Shown here one piece after another: positions 1 through 7,986 of a DNA stretch of 18,848 nt (positions are counted from its first letter, which is position 1; each line of letters opens with the position of its first letter). The position numbers and the translations under genes were made by a program. The notes beneath the pieces were generated by a model. That model did no database searches. It was given only the letters and a program-made list of their open reading frames with translations, and was not told where the DNA came from. The DNA comes from Bryobacterales bacterium (GTDB taxonomy: Bacteria; Acidobacteriota; Terriglobia; Bryobacterales; Bryobacteraceae): NCBI GenBank assembly GCA_020853155.1, contig JADYZL010000624.1:1-18848 (forward strand), given 5' to 3'.

Positions 1-230
1 GTGAGTTGCAGACTGAAAAGGATTGGAAAGTGGAGACCACGCTCGTGAAGAAAGGCGCCTCCATTGGTTCCGGCGCGACCATCCTTTCCAATCTGACGAT
101 TGGCGAGAATGCGATCGTCGGCGCCGGCAGTGTTGTGACCAAGAGCGTTCCTCCAAACACGATTGTGGCCGGGAACCCGGCGTATGTATTGCGGAGCGTT
201 GGGACGCCTACGGCAGTTAGGGAAGCATGA
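1..230 (+). CDS. Hexapeptide-repeat (left-handed beta-helix) acyltransferase, C-terminal part
   Basis: The 5' end is cut off by the window; the reading frame is already open at base 3 and stops at TGA 228-230. The visible ~75 residues show imperfect hexapeptide repeats ([24 protein letters not shown]) followed by the typical [12 protein letters not shown] ending of left-handed beta-helix acyltransferases. These enzymes move an acetyl (or other acyl) group from a CoA thioester to a sugar amine or hydroxyl in the cytoplasm. The end resembles the FdtC/WxcM-N type that N-acetylates dTDP-3-amino-3,6-dideoxyhexoses, and the next gene is the matching aminotransferase type, sharing the ATGA stop/start overlap, so the two are probably co-translated. 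The fold is secure; the substrate is inferred from context. A serine or maltose O-acetyltransferase-like role cannot be excluded without the N-terminus. Confidence 0.85.
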   Translation, partial: ELQTEKDWKVETTLVKKGASIGSGATILSNLTIGENAIVGAGSVVTKSVPPNTIVAGNPAYVLRSVGTPTAVREA

Positions 231-1438
231 GCAGCAAAGTACCGTTTCTTGATCTGGTCGGACTTCATAAGGAGCTTCGAGCAGAGTTACTTGAGGTATT
301 TCAGACCGCGTTGGACACCGCCGGCTTTGTCGGCGGCCCGATGGTCCAGGGATTTGAGGAAGCTTTCGCGCGGTTCTGTGGAGTCCGGCATTGTGCCGGC
401 GTGGGGAGTGGAACGGATGCGCTCCGGTTTGCTTTGTCGGCGGCGGGCGTAGGTCCGGGCCACGTGGTCATCACCGTTGCCAACACATTCATTGCAACCG
501 TCGAGGCCATTTCGCAGGTGGGCGCCCATCCAGCTTTCGTCGACATCGATGAGGCAACCTATAACCTCGATCCGGTGAAATTGCGCGAATTCATCGATCG
601 AGAGTGCCGTCACGATACGGGTGGGTTGGTTTGGAGACGACTCGGCCAGCCTGTCAAAGCCATCGTCCCTGTTCACCTGTATGGCCAAATGGCCGACATG
701 GATCCAATCCTGGAGATTGCTTCTCAGTACAACTTGATCGTCATCGAAGATGCATGCCAGGCGCATGGCGCCGAGTACTTCTCAACGAAGGAGAATTGCT
801 GGAAAAGAGCCGGATCGATGGGCGTTGCCGCGGCGTTCAGCTTTTACCCCGGGAAGAATTTAGGCGCGTGCGGAGAAGCTGGTGCTGTGACTACCGGCGA
901 CTCCGAGATCGCTCGTAAGGTCTGCATGTTGCGAGACCACGGTCAGAGCAGGAAGTACTATCACGATGTTGAAGGGTATAACGGACGCCTGGATGCGATC
1001 CAGGCCGGCATCTTGCATGCCAAGCTTTTGCGATTGCCGGAATGGACTGCATTGCGCCAAGCGGCGGCGAGGCAATACGGCGCGCTGTTCGGCGCCGCAC
1101 ATTGCGAAGCTGACGGCATAACCTTGCCGTACGAACCTTCTTGGAGCCGTGCCGTCTACCATCTCTACGTGGTGCAAGCCCCACAGCGGGAGGAGTTGAT
1201 CGGCCTGCTCAGCGCGGCGGGCATCGGCACCGGCATTCACTATCCGATTCCTCTTCATCTTCAGAACGCGTACAAGGCTCTCGGATATTCACCTGGAGAT
1301 CTCCCCGTGACGGAGAGGGTTGCCCGAGAGATTGTGTCGCTCCCGATGTATCCGGGCCTGCGGCGCGAACAGCAGGTTGAGGTGGTAGACGGAGTCATGG
1401 AAGCTACGCTATCGCTCCGGCGGCACGTGGGTGTCTAA
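227..1438 (+). CDS. DegT/DnrJ/EryC1/StrS PLP-dependent sugar aminotransferase (FdtB/QdtB-like)
   Basis: 403 residues, the normal length for this family. It transfers an amino group from glutamate to a keto-sugar nucleotide using pyridoxal phosphate. Visible landmarks are the cofactor-phosphate motif GSGTDAL (residues 60-66), the PLP-ring aspartate in [11 protein letters not shown] (D175), and the Schiff-base lysine K210 in [16 protein letters not shown]. The SFYPGKNLG form is typical of enzymes acting on 3-keto dTDP-6-deoxysugars (FdtB, QdtB, DesV), rather than the SFFPSK form I associate with WbpE/WlbC. With the overlapping acyltransferase upstream (ATGA, 4 bp) this suggests synthesis of Fucp3NAc- or Quip3NAc-like sugars. 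No 3,4-ketoisomerase (FdtA/QdtA) is visible; it may lie upstream of the window. Family assignment is very sure; exact sugar is inference. Confidence 0.93.
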   Translation: MSSKVPFLDLVGLHKELRAELLEVFQTALDTAGFVGGPMVQGFEEAFARFCGVRHCAGVGSGTDALRFALSAAGVGPGHVVITVANTFIATVEAISQVGAHPAFVDIDEATYNLDPVKLREFIDRECRHDTGGLVWRRLGQPVKAIVPVHLYGQMADMDPILEIASQYNLIVIEDACQAHGAEYFSTKENCWKRAGSMGVAAAFSFYPGKNLGACGEAGAVTTGDSEIARKVCMLRDHGQSRKYYHDVEGYNGRLDAIQAGILHAKLLRLPEWTALRQAAARQYGALFGAAHCEADGITLPYEPSWSRAVYHLYVVQAPQREELIGLLSAAGIGTGIHYPIPLHLQNAYKALGYSPGDLPVTERVAREIVSLPMYPGLRREQQVEVVDGVMEATLSLRRHVGV

Positions 1439-1460
1439 AGCCGCGCGCTTACAGGAAGCG

Positions 1461-1544
1461 ATGAGCATACATGCCTGGCACGGTGTTCAGTGGATAAGTG
1501 TGCGCTCGCTCCCGCGAATCACGGCGCCATTGGCTTGGAAGTGA
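1461..1544 (+). CDS. Possible 27-residue leader ORF coupled to the flippase gene
   Basis: This short frame lies in the gap between the aminotransferase and the flippase. ATG 1461 is preceded by AGGAAG (1453-1458), a good Shine-Dalgarno sequence. The frame reads 27 codons (starting MSIHAWHGVQW and ending PLAWK) and stops at TGA 1542-1544, whose last base is the first base of ATG 1544 of the flippase (TGATG). That arrangement is typical of translational coupling, and the flippase ATG has only a weak ribosome site (GGAAG about 3 nt away). The peptide is rich in Trp and Arg and matches nothing I know. It may be a translated leader controlling flippase expression, or chance. If the flippase really starts at GTG 1490, this frame would overlap it. 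Confidence 0.35.
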   Translation: MSIHAWHGVQWISVRSLPRITAPLAWK

Positions 1545-3064
1545 TGGCGACCTTACCGGTATTTAGTGAAAACAAGGTCGAGACAGGCCATGTCCGGCGT
1601 TCCTTAAGCTCAGGCGCCGTGAGCATCGCGGCGCGCGGGCTCAATGCGGCCATTCAAGTCGGCTCTGCTCTTTACCTGGCGCGACTCCTTTCCCCTCAGG
1701 ATTTCGGGTTGGTTGGGATGGTCACCGCCCTTACGGGATTCGCGTATGTGGTGAGTTTAGGGACTCCCGACGTCGTTACGCAAAGGTCGTCAATCAATGA
1801 GAGAGAAGTCGCAGCGCTGTTCTGGATTTCGCTGAGTCTGGGTTTCGGCTTGACGGCGCTTACGTGGGCCTGCGGTCCACTGATATCCAGATTCTACGGC
1901 GAGCCCAGGCTGCAGATGATTGTGCTGGTATCGGCGTTGACATTTGTGATGTCAGCGCTGCACTGCCAGCATTACGCCCTCCTCCGGCGGGCGATGCGGT
2001 TTCAAGAACTGGCGGTGATCGACGTCACTGCCAGCCTTTTGAGCGCGGCAGTAGCGATAGCGATGGCGTTGCTCAACTTTGGTTATTGGGCGCTGGCGGT
2101 CCGCCCAGTGGCGATGAATGCGTTCGTGGCCGCCGGAGTCTGGTTGCGAGTCCGCTGGTTTCCCAAGCGGCCGGCGATTACAGCGGCTTCTAAGGAGATG
2201 GTGAAACTCGGGCTGAACATAACGGGTTTCACGATGACGGACTTCTTCGGGAAATCCGCTGACAAAGTCGCGATCGGCTACGCCAGCGGCGCGATTGCGC
2301 TCGGTTATTACCAGAACGCGCTGTTTGTCTATGAGAACTTGCTCGACGTGTTGAGCGCACCTTTGCACTCCGTTGCCGTGGCCGGCCTCAGTAAGGTAGC
2401 GAGCGATCTTAAGGAACTGAAGAGGCTCTGGAGCAAGGCGATGCTGACGCTGGGATTCTACGCGATGCCCGCTTTTGGGATCCTGGCCGTTACTGCCCAG
2501 GACCTCGTCGTTGTCGTGCTGGGGACGAAGTGGGCCAATGCCGGCGTGCTGTTGAGCATCTTGGCGTTGCGGGGTATCCCTCACTCAGTCGAACGGACAA
2601 TGGGGTGGCTTCACGTAGTGGCCGGCCGGACCGACCGGTGGCTTCGTTGGGGCATAGCGGCTAATTGCTTCCAGTTTGTGGCGCTGCTGTGTGGTCTACG
2701 TTTCGGGGCGCGCGGTGTAGTGATCGCTTATGTGGCATGCACGTCCGTCCTTTTTCTTCCGGCCATTTCCTACGCGGGGCAACCGTTGGGTATTGGCGCC
2801 TCCGACGTGATTCGAGTTTCCTGGCGGCCCTTTGCCGGATCTTTGCTGGCGGCGGCCATCGGGTTCACTCTGCGGTACACGGTTCTTGCCCAAGAGACTG
2901 GAATCCTTAGGACGTTTGAATTGGCTTTTGCGTACTTGGCCGCGTACCTGGTGGTGGTGATGTATCTGTTCCGGCTGCGCGCTCCTGTTGGCGCGTTGCT
3001 GCAGTTGGCAGGTGATGTCATGCCGCCCTGGATAACCAGGGTGCTGCAGACGCGAGGTCTTTGA
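1544..3064 (+). CDS. Oligosaccharide flippase, Wzx/MATE-like polysaccharide transporter
   Basis: About 506 residues with a series of hydrophobic segments (roughly 12-14 membrane spans), as expected for Wzx-type flippases of the MOP superfamily that move undecaprenyl-linked repeat units across the inner membrane. The N-terminal region (GAVSIAARGLNAAIQVGS followed by LARLLSPQDFGLVGMV) has the characteristic first-span layout in which LSPxDFG closes the first helix pair; LGYYQNA around the middle is also typical. I chose ATG 1544 because it overlaps the stop of a short upstream frame (TGATG) and leaves a normal-length N-terminus; GTG 1490 in the same frame would add 18 residues without any ribosome site. 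The stop at 3062-3064 slightly overlaps the possible TTG start of the next gene. Specificity cannot be read from the sequence. Often annotated as lipopolysaccharide biosynthesis protein. Confidence 0.92.
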   Translation: MATLPVFSENKVETGHVRRSLSSGAVSIAARGLNAAIQVGSALYLARLLSPQDFGLVGMVTALTGFAYVVSLGTPDVVTQRSSINEREVAALFWISLSLGFGLTALTWACGPLISRFYGEPRLQMIVLVSALTFVMSALHCQHYALLRRAMRFQELAVIDVTASLLSAAVAIAMALLNFGYWALAVRPVAMNAFVAAGVWLRVRWFPKRPAITAASKEMVKLGLNITGFTMTDFFGKSADKVAIGYASGAIALGYYQNALFVYENLLDVLSAPLHSVAVAGLSKVASDLKELKRLWSKAMLTLGFYAMPAFGILAVTAQDLVVVVLGTKWANAGVLLSILALRGIPHSVERTMGWLHVVAGRTDRWLRWGIAANCFQFVALLCGLRFGARGVVIAYVACTSVLFLPAISYAGQPLGIGASDVIRVSWRPFAGSLLAAAIGFTLRYTVLAQETGILRTFELAFAYLAAYLVVVMYLFRLRAPVGALLQLAGDVMPPWITRVLQTRGL

Positions 3065-3075
3065 GGGTCACGACC

Positions 3076-3552
3076 ATGACGGACAAGCCGGCCAAGACGG
3101 GTTCCTTCGAAACGTTGCTTGTGAGCCTCGATGGAAGGCTGTTCGGCCGCCTCGGCCGCGTGGCGGTTGGATTTGTGATGATCCCCGCACTTACCTGGGT
3201 GCGCGGAACCCCTGGACCGGATTGGGCTTTGGTTGCCGCTCTCCTGGCCGTCCTATTCCTGATTCGACTGATTCCCCTGGTGGTTCGAAGACTGATGCCA
3301 ACCTCTCAGGCGGTACGGCACACTTGGGCGCACCGCCGGCAATTGGCAAAGCGCTACGACTCATATCAATGGCAGAAACTGTTCTGGATCGGAACTGGAC
3401 TTGCGCTCTACATTGCGGTTTCGCGTACCGCTTCGCCCGCTCGTCTTGTCGTTTCCTCGTTTTGCCTGTTGGCCGGAGCGCTCGGAATAGCAAGGTGGCG
3501 GCAGAATGGCTCTAGGGCCCTTCGGGCGAAGCCGGTCCGCAAGGAAACCTGA
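3076..3552 (+). CDS. Small membrane protein of unknown function
   Basis: 158 residues from ATG 3076, which has a clear ribosome site (GAGGG at 3063-3067). A TTG at 3061 in the same frame is a poorer alternative start. Three to four hydrophobic segments are visible (around residues 26-41, 50-68, 102-116 and 122-139), separated by a strongly basic stretch with RRLMP and HRRQLAKRY at about 71-95, and followed by a basic C-terminus; this suggests an inner-membrane protein with a positively charged cytoplasmic loop. I recognise no family. It sits between the flippase and a GT-B glycosyltransferase with gaps of 11 and 16 bp, so it is very likely in the same operon and may help the flippase or anchor an enzyme at the membrane; that role is a guess. 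Confidence 0.75.
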   Translation: MTDKPAKTGSFETLLVSLDGRLFGRLGRVAVGFVMIPALTWVRGTPGPDWALVAALLAVLFLIRLIPLVVRRLMPTSQAVRHTWAHRRQLAKRYDSYQWQKLFWIGTGLALYIAVSRTASPARLVVSSFCLLAGALGIARWRQNGSRALRAKPVRKET

Positions 3553-3568
3553 GACGTCCGGAGATCCA

Positions 3569-4747
3569 ATGATTTCTCCAAAGGTTATGGACGTGGCGCC
3601 GCGGGCCGTCACCGAATCTCGTGAGACCGCAAAGGCTCGAATCTGCATGGCGACTGCAAGGGGGTTTGCGAAGCGGGCGTATCGGTGCAGTCTATATGAG
3701 GCTCAGGATGTTCTGATGGAGGTCGATGATGTTGACTTGATCCATTTGGAACCTCGCTGGGGGTTTAGCTTTCAATTCGCCTGGCAGAAGCGCCTCATCT
3801 ACCGGGACGTGTCCGGGTCACTGGTCTTTCAGAACCCAGGCTTACATAGGGTCAAGCTCAAGCAGGAATACGACCTATTCGTTGCGGTGTGCCAGAACCA
3901 TGCGGATCTGCTCCATGTCAACGCGATCGAGGGATGGGAAGACTTTTGTAAGACAAGTGTATGTTGGCTGGATGAGATGTGGGCGGTGGACCTTCCGCTG
4001 ATGAAGCACTGGCTTCCAGCGCTGCGTCGATTCGACCACGTGTTCATCGGTTGCAACGGCACGATTGGAGCCCTGTCAGGAGATCTCGGCCGGCCGTGTC
4101 ACTGGCTCCCCGGCGGGGCAGACACGATCCGTTTCAGCCCGTACCCGAACCCCCCAGTGCGCGTAATTGACGTCTATGGAATCGGACGAAGGAGGGAAGG
4201 CATTCACCGCGCGCTCCTCCGTTCAGCCGCAAACAACGAGATTTTCTATCTCTACGACTCGTTTCCTGAGATTGCCGAACTGGAACCCTACGATTACCGG
4301 CATCACCGCGACCTGTTCGCAAATCTGTTGAAGCGAAGCCGCTATTTCATGGTGGCGCCTGGGAAGTTTGATTCCAATGAACATCTGGGTCAAGTCGAGA
4401 TCGGGTATCGGTACTTTGAGGGGGTGGCGGGTGGCGCCATCCTGATTGGCGAAACCGTGGCCGGCGAGGGGTTCAGGGAGATGTTTCCCTGGCCTAATGC
4501 TGTGGTGCCGGTCCAGCCCGACGGCTCTGACGCATGTGAAGTGCTTGCTTCCTTGAACTCAGATCCCCACCGTGTTTCAGCCATAAGCCGGCGAAATGCG
4601 GCCGAGGCGCTATTGCGCCATGATTGGGTTCACCGCTGGAAGGAGATCTTTCGCTATGCGGGTGTGGCGCCATCGCCAGCCTTGAGGGCCAGGGAGCAAC
4701 GGCTACAGGAATTGGCGAGCCTCGCACTGGCCGGACAGGCGGCATGA
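3569..4747 (+). CDS. GT-B glycosyltransferase, CgeB-like
   Basis: 392 residues from ATG 3569, chosen because GGAG (3560-3563) lies 5 nt upstream; the same frame is open to ATG 3506, but that start would overlap the previous gene by 47 bp. The C-terminal half has the layout of a GT-B nucleotide-sugar domain: LPGGADTIRFSP (residues 180-191), a short linker, VYGIGRRREG (about 202-211), where the second Rossmann fold begins, and RYFEGVAGGAILIGE (281-295), the equivalent of the E-G-xx-G-A donor loop of CgeB and GT4-like enzymes. It probably transfers a sugar from an NDP donor to a lipid-linked intermediate at the cytoplasmic membrane face. The N-terminal half is divergent and unusually rich in Trp and Cys. 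Fold confidence is good; donor and acceptor are unknown. Its close pairing with the duplicated Cys-rich protein downstream is notable. Confidence 0.78.
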   Translation: MISPKVMDVAPRAVTESRETAKARICMATARGFAKRAYRCSLYEAQDVLMEVDDVDLIHLEPRWGFSFQFAWQKRLIYRDVSGSLVFQNPGLHRVKLKQEYDLFVAVCQNHADLLHVNAIEGWEDFCKTSVCWLDEMWAVDLPLMKHWLPALRRFDHVFIGCNGTIGALSGDLGRPCHWLPGGADTIRFSPYPNPPVRVIDVYGIGRRREGIHRALLRSAANNEIFYLYDSFPEIAELEPYDYRHHRDLFANLLKRSRYFMVAPGKFDSNEHLGQVEIGYRYFEGVAGGAILIGETVAGEGFREMFPWPNAVVPVQPDGSDACEVLASLNSDPHRVSAISRRNAAEALLRHDWVHRWKEIFRYAGVAPSPALRAREQRLQELASLALAGQAA

Positions 4748-4769
4748 CGCAGAACAGATCGTGATTACT

Positions 4770-5873
4770 ATGGCAACCAACTCAGAATTGAGATCGGGAG
4801 ATTGGGTTCGGGTTCGCAGCAAGGAAGAGATCCTGGCAAGCCTGGACAAGAGCGCACAGCTAGAGAAGCTGCCTTTCATGCCTGAGATGTTTGAGTTTTG
4901 CGGCCAGCGGTTTCGTGTTTTCAAGCGCGCTCACAAGACTTGCGATCCACCGAACGGCATCGGGGGGCGCCGCATGCTGAATACGGTGCACCTGGAGGGA
5001 GTCCGTTGCAGCGGCGACGCACATGGAGGGTGCCAGGCGCGTTGTTTGCTCTTCTGGAAGGAAGCTTGGCTCACAAAGATCGACGAAGGCGCTCCGGCAG
5101 CGGCGCTGGTGCGGCCCCAGCGGACGACAAACGGCGTTCACGAGGGACGTTTCCCCGGTTGCACGGAGCAGGATGTGGTGGCGGGAACGCTGTCGCCGGT
5201 TGGGCCTGCCGAGGCTTCCCAGCCAGTGTTCGTGTGCCAGTCGACCCAGGTCGCCCAAGCGACGACCCCACTGCCCTGGTGGGATGTCCGTCAATATGTC
5301 GCCGATTACCGCTCCGGGAACGTCCGCCTGTCCCAATTGCTGTCCGCGTTTCTGTTCTTCCTGTATGCGGAACTGGCCTCGGCGGGGATCGGGTGCGGAG
5401 CGGCCTTCCGGTGGATTTATGACAGACTTCAAAAGCTTCGCGGCGGGGTCCAGTATCCGTTGCGGCAGGGCCTGATTCCCCGCGGAGAGAAGACCCCAGC
5501 TGCTAAATTGGACTTAGCGCCTGGTGAGCTTGTCAGAGTTCGCAGTTACCAAGAGATTCTTGCGACTCTCAATGAGGACTCATACAATCGCGGCATGTAT
5601 TTCGACGCAGAAATGGTGCCCTATTGCGGTAACACTTATCGGGTACTTGCCCGCGTGGACAGAATTATCAATGAGAAGACAGGCACAATGCAGTACATTA
5701 AGAATGACTGCATTATCCTCGAAGATGTGGTGTGTCTGGCTTGTTATGCCCAGAACCGCAGATTTTGTCCGCGGAGTATCTACCCGTATTGGCGCGAGAT
5801 CTGGCTCGAGCGCGTCACCCAGGAGCAAGCCTCGCGGAGCGAAACTGCCGCGGAATCGCTTCAAGTAAGTTAG
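4770..5873 (+). CDS. Tandem-duplicated cysteine-rich protein of unknown function
   Basis: 367 residues from ATG 4770 (GTG 4761 in frame would add three; neither has a clear ribosome site). The protein contains two copies of a ~95-residue domain, at about 9-103 and 251-349. Each starts G-x-x-VRVRS-x-x-EILA-x-L, continues F-x-x-EM-x-x-x-CG-x-x-x-RV and ends W-x-E-x-WL. Copy 1 has C44, C58, C80, H85, C88 and C92 (RCSGDAHGGCQARC); copy 2 has C286, C314, C322, C325 and C333 (VCLACYAQNRRFCP). The linker adds C131 and C156 and an amphipathic region with LPWWDVRQYVADYRSGN. No signal peptide or clear membrane span, so it should be cytoplasmic. The Cys/His spacing suggests metal or Fe-S binding; the VRVRS openings look like small beta-barrels. 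I vaguely recall similar two-copy proteins annotated as hypothetical in other polysaccharide loci, but know no function. Confidence 0.85.
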   Translation: MATNSELRSGDWVRVRSKEEILASLDKSAQLEKLPFMPEMFEFCGQRFRVFKRAHKTCDPPNGIGGRRMLNTVHLEGVRCSGDAHGGCQARCLLFWKEAWLTKIDEGAPAAALVRPQRTTNGVHEGRFPGCTEQDVVAGTLSPVGPAEASQPVFVCQSTQVAQATTPLPWWDVRQYVADYRSGNVRLSQLLSAFLFFLYAELASAGIGCGAAFRWIYDRLQKLRGGVQYPLRQGLIPRGEKTPAAKLDLAPGELVRVRSYQEILATLNEDSYNRGMYFDAEMVPYCGNTYRVLARVDRIINEKTGTMQYIKNDCIILEDVVCLACYAQNRRFCPRSIYPYWREIWLERVTQEQASRSETAAESLQVS

Positions 5874-5888
5874 CCGGACTAGGCGCCG

Positions 5889-6854
5889 ATGAAACTCCTC
5901 GACCTTTACTACTTCATTAAGCCGGCCATCCCGCACAGGGTGCGTTTGGTGTTGAGAGCGCGGCTGGCGGCCCGGCAGCGGCGGCAAAGCGCCGGGGTGT
6001 GGCCGATCAACGAAGAGGCCGCACGGCGTCCGGAATGGTGGTCTGGATGGCCCGGAGGCAAGACGTTTGCCTTCGTCCTGACCCACGATGTCGAGGGCAG
6101 CAAGGGCCTGGAACGATGCCGGTCTCTGGCCGAGCTTGAAATCCGCCTTGGCTTCCGGTCGTCCTTCAACTTCGTTCCGGAAGGAGAGTACGAAGTCCCA
6201 GACGCGCTTCGCTCGTTCCTCGCCGGCCAGGGTTTTGAAGTCGGCGTTCATGACCTGCATCACGACGGCACGTTATATCGGTCGAAAGCGGAGTTCAGCG
6301 ACTCCGCCCGCCGGATTAACCAGTACCTGGAGCGTTGGGGCGCGGCCGGCTTCCGGTCTGCGTTCATGTTTCACAACCTTGAATGGCTGAAACAGCTCAA
6401 CGTGCTCTACGACGCTTCGACATTCGATACCGACCCGTTTGAGCCGCAGCCGGATGGCGCCAACACGATCTTTCCTTTCTGGGTCCCCGATGCGGACGGA
6501 CCAGGTTATGTAGAGTTGCCGTACACGCTGCCGCAGGATTCGACATTGCTTCTTGTTCTGGGTGAAAAGACAAACGAGATTTGGAAGCAGAAACTCGAGT
6601 GGGTGGCGCGCCACGGGGGAATGGCGCTGATCAATGTGCACCCCGACTACCTCGCGTTTGGAGAGCCCGCCGGCCGTACGGAGTATCCCGTTGCCTTGTA
6701 CGAGGAGTTCCTGGAGTATGTGTCAGCGCGGTTTGCAGCCGATGCATGGTACGCGCTACCGCGAGAGGCAGCTCAATTCACGAAGGATTCAGCGCTTTCC
6801 ATGCTGCGATGCCACGGGGCGGAGGGAGCCGCGCTGGCACCGAAAACGCTGTGA
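5889..6854 (+). CDS. Polysaccharide deacetylase-family (NodB-fold) protein
   Basis: 321 residues starting at ATG 5889, 15 bp after the previous gene. The NodB metal site is recognisable: LTHDVEG (65-71, D67 as the likely base or ligand), the HDLHHDG motif (121-127) supplying the ligand histidines, and NVHPDY (249-254) with the late histidine. HDVE replaces the more common [HF]D[VD]D, so the second acid is Glu. The N-terminus (LYYFIKPAIPHRVRLVLRAR) is a basic amphipathic segment without a signal-peptide cleavage site, so the enzyme is probably cytoplasmic or membrane-associated, acting on precursor sugars rather than finished polymer. It overlaps the FemAB-like gene by 4 bp (GTGA), a pairing I know from exosortase-associated exopolysaccharide loci. 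Removal of N- or O-acetyl groups is the expected activity; substrate unknown. Confidence 0.88.
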   Translation: MKLLDLYYFIKPAIPHRVRLVLRARLAARQRRQSAGVWPINEEAARRPEWWSGWPGGKTFAFVLTHDVEGSKGLERCRSLAELEIRLGFRSSFNFVPEGEYEVPDALRSFLAGQGFEVGVHDLHHDGTLYRSKAEFSDSARRINQYLERWGAAGFRSAFMFHNLEWLKQLNVLYDASTFDTDPFEPQPDGANTIFPFWVPDADGPGYVELPYTLPQDSTLLLVLGEKTNEIWKQKLEWVARHGGMALINVHPDYLAFGEPAGRTEYPVALYEEFLEYVSARFAADAWYALPREAAQFTKDSALSMLRCHGAEGAALAPKTL

Positions 6855-7891
6855 CCGTTCACACGGTGGACCCGCTTTGTGACGGGCGCTGGAATGAGTT
6901 CGTCGCTCGCCACAATTCCGCATCGGTCTTTCACTCCCATGCGTGGCTTGAGGCGGTTCATCGAACCTATGCCTACACTCCCGTCGTCTACACCACTTCT
7001 CCCCCATCCTCGCCATTGTCAAATGGCATCGTGTTGTGCCAAGTCAATAGCTGGCTGACGGGCTGCCGGATGGTTTCGGTTCCCTTCTCGGATCACTGTG
7101 AGCCACTGCTGGATAGCCCCGGGGCTGCCGCCCTGATCGCACAAGAACTGAAGATGGGCGTTTCTGCCGGGAAATGGAAGTACGTCGAGATTAGGCCCGT
7201 CATGCAGTTCGCTTCGATCGAGGGTAGTGCTGTCCGCTCACCCGCGGGTTACCTGCACAAACTGGATCTACGGACGCCGCTGGACGCCATTTTGCGAGGC
7301 ACACATAAAACTGCCGTCCAGCAGCCGATCAGGCGTGCGGAACGTGAGGGAGTTGTGTCGGAGAGCGGCAGGTCGGAGCGTCTGCTGAATGCGTTTTACC
7401 GCCTCATGGTGCAGACCCGGCGGCGGCATCAACTTCCGCCGCAGCCGATCCAATGGTTCAGGAATCTGTTGGCCTGCTTGGGCGATCACCTGCAAGTTCG
7501 CGTAGCCTTCAAGGACGGGAACGCGATTGCGAGCATCTTGACTGTCCAGCACAAGGACGTCCTCGTTTACAAGTATGGCTGTTCTGACGTAGCCTTCCAC
7601 AATCTCGGCGGCATTCAGCTCCTATTGTGGCAGGCGATCGTTGAGGCAAAAACGGCCGGGTTGACATCCTTGGACTTTGGCCGCTCGGATGCAGACAACG
7701 CAGGTCTGATCGCGTTCAAAGAGCGGTGGGGAGCAAAATCTTCAGAACTCACGTATCTGCGTTGGTCCCGGAAGCCGAATGCAAACCCAGCCGGGCGGTA
7801 TTCCTCCAGTCTTGCGAGGCGCCTGTTCGCGATGATGCCCGACACCGTACTCCAAACGGCAGGCCGGCTTCTCTACCGGCACATTGGCTGA
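6851..7891 (+). CDS. FemAB/GNAT-like acyl- or aminoacyl-transferase
   Basis: 346 residues from GTG 6851, which overlaps the preceding stop as GTGA. The same frame stays open upstream to 6581 across the end of the deacetylase, but that part is antiparallel in character to no known domain and would be a long overlap; ATG 6809 is a possible alternative start. The C-terminal half is diagnostic for the FemAB-type GNAT fold: VYKYGCSDVAFHNLGG (239-254), LLLWQAIVEAK (257-267), and LDFGRSDADNAGLIAFKERWGA (274-295). FemAB-like proteins use aminoacyl-tRNA or acyl-CoA to form amide bonds; relatives sit in many exopolysaccharide loci. Here it may N-acylate an amino sugar exposed by the deacetylase upstream. 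That link is inference from adjacency; the fold is confident. No signal peptide. Confidence 0.87.
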   Translation: MTVHTVDPLCDGRWNEFVARHNSASVFHSHAWLEAVHRTYAYTPVVYTTSPPSSPLSNGIVLCQVNSWLTGCRMVSVPFSDHCEPLLDSPGAAALIAQELKMGVSAGKWKYVEIRPVMQFASIEGSAVRSPAGYLHKLDLRTPLDAILRGTHKTAVQQPIRRAEREGVVSESGRSERLLNAFYRLMVQTRRRHQLPPQPIQWFRNLLACLGDHLQVRVAFKDGNAIASILTVQHKDVLVYKYGCSDVAFHNLGGIQLLLWQAIVEAKTAGLTSLDFGRSDADNAGLIAFKERWGAKSSELTYLRWSRKPNANPAGRYSSSLARRLFAMMPDTVLQTAGRLLYRHIG

Positions 7892-7986
7892 GGCTCAAGG
7901 CCTGCCGCCTTATTGCGCGGGCCGTCGAGATGCGGCGAGCGCTGGTCCCGGCTGGACAGCCAAGGGGCCCACAGAGAGAACAGCGC

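Noticed and set aside
1952..2584. 210-codon - strand frame opposite the flippase
   Set aside because: His/Arg/Gln-rich translation typical of antisense frames in GC-rich genes; the + strand frame is a clear flippase.
5580..6263. 227-codon - strand frame across the Cys-rich and deacetylase genes
   Set aside because: It spans two supported + strand genes and their junction, and shows no domain or ribosome site.
6581..6850. Upstream extension of the FemAB-like frame
   Set aside because: It lies wholly inside the deacetylase gene and translates to Arg/Gly/Ala-rich sequence without domain character; GTG 6851 with the GTGA overlap gives a normal-length protein.
7726..7986. Upstream extension of the DUF354 frame
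   Set aside because: It overlaps the end of the FemAB-like gene and lacks family similarity; the DUF354 fold begins just after ATG 7987/8035.
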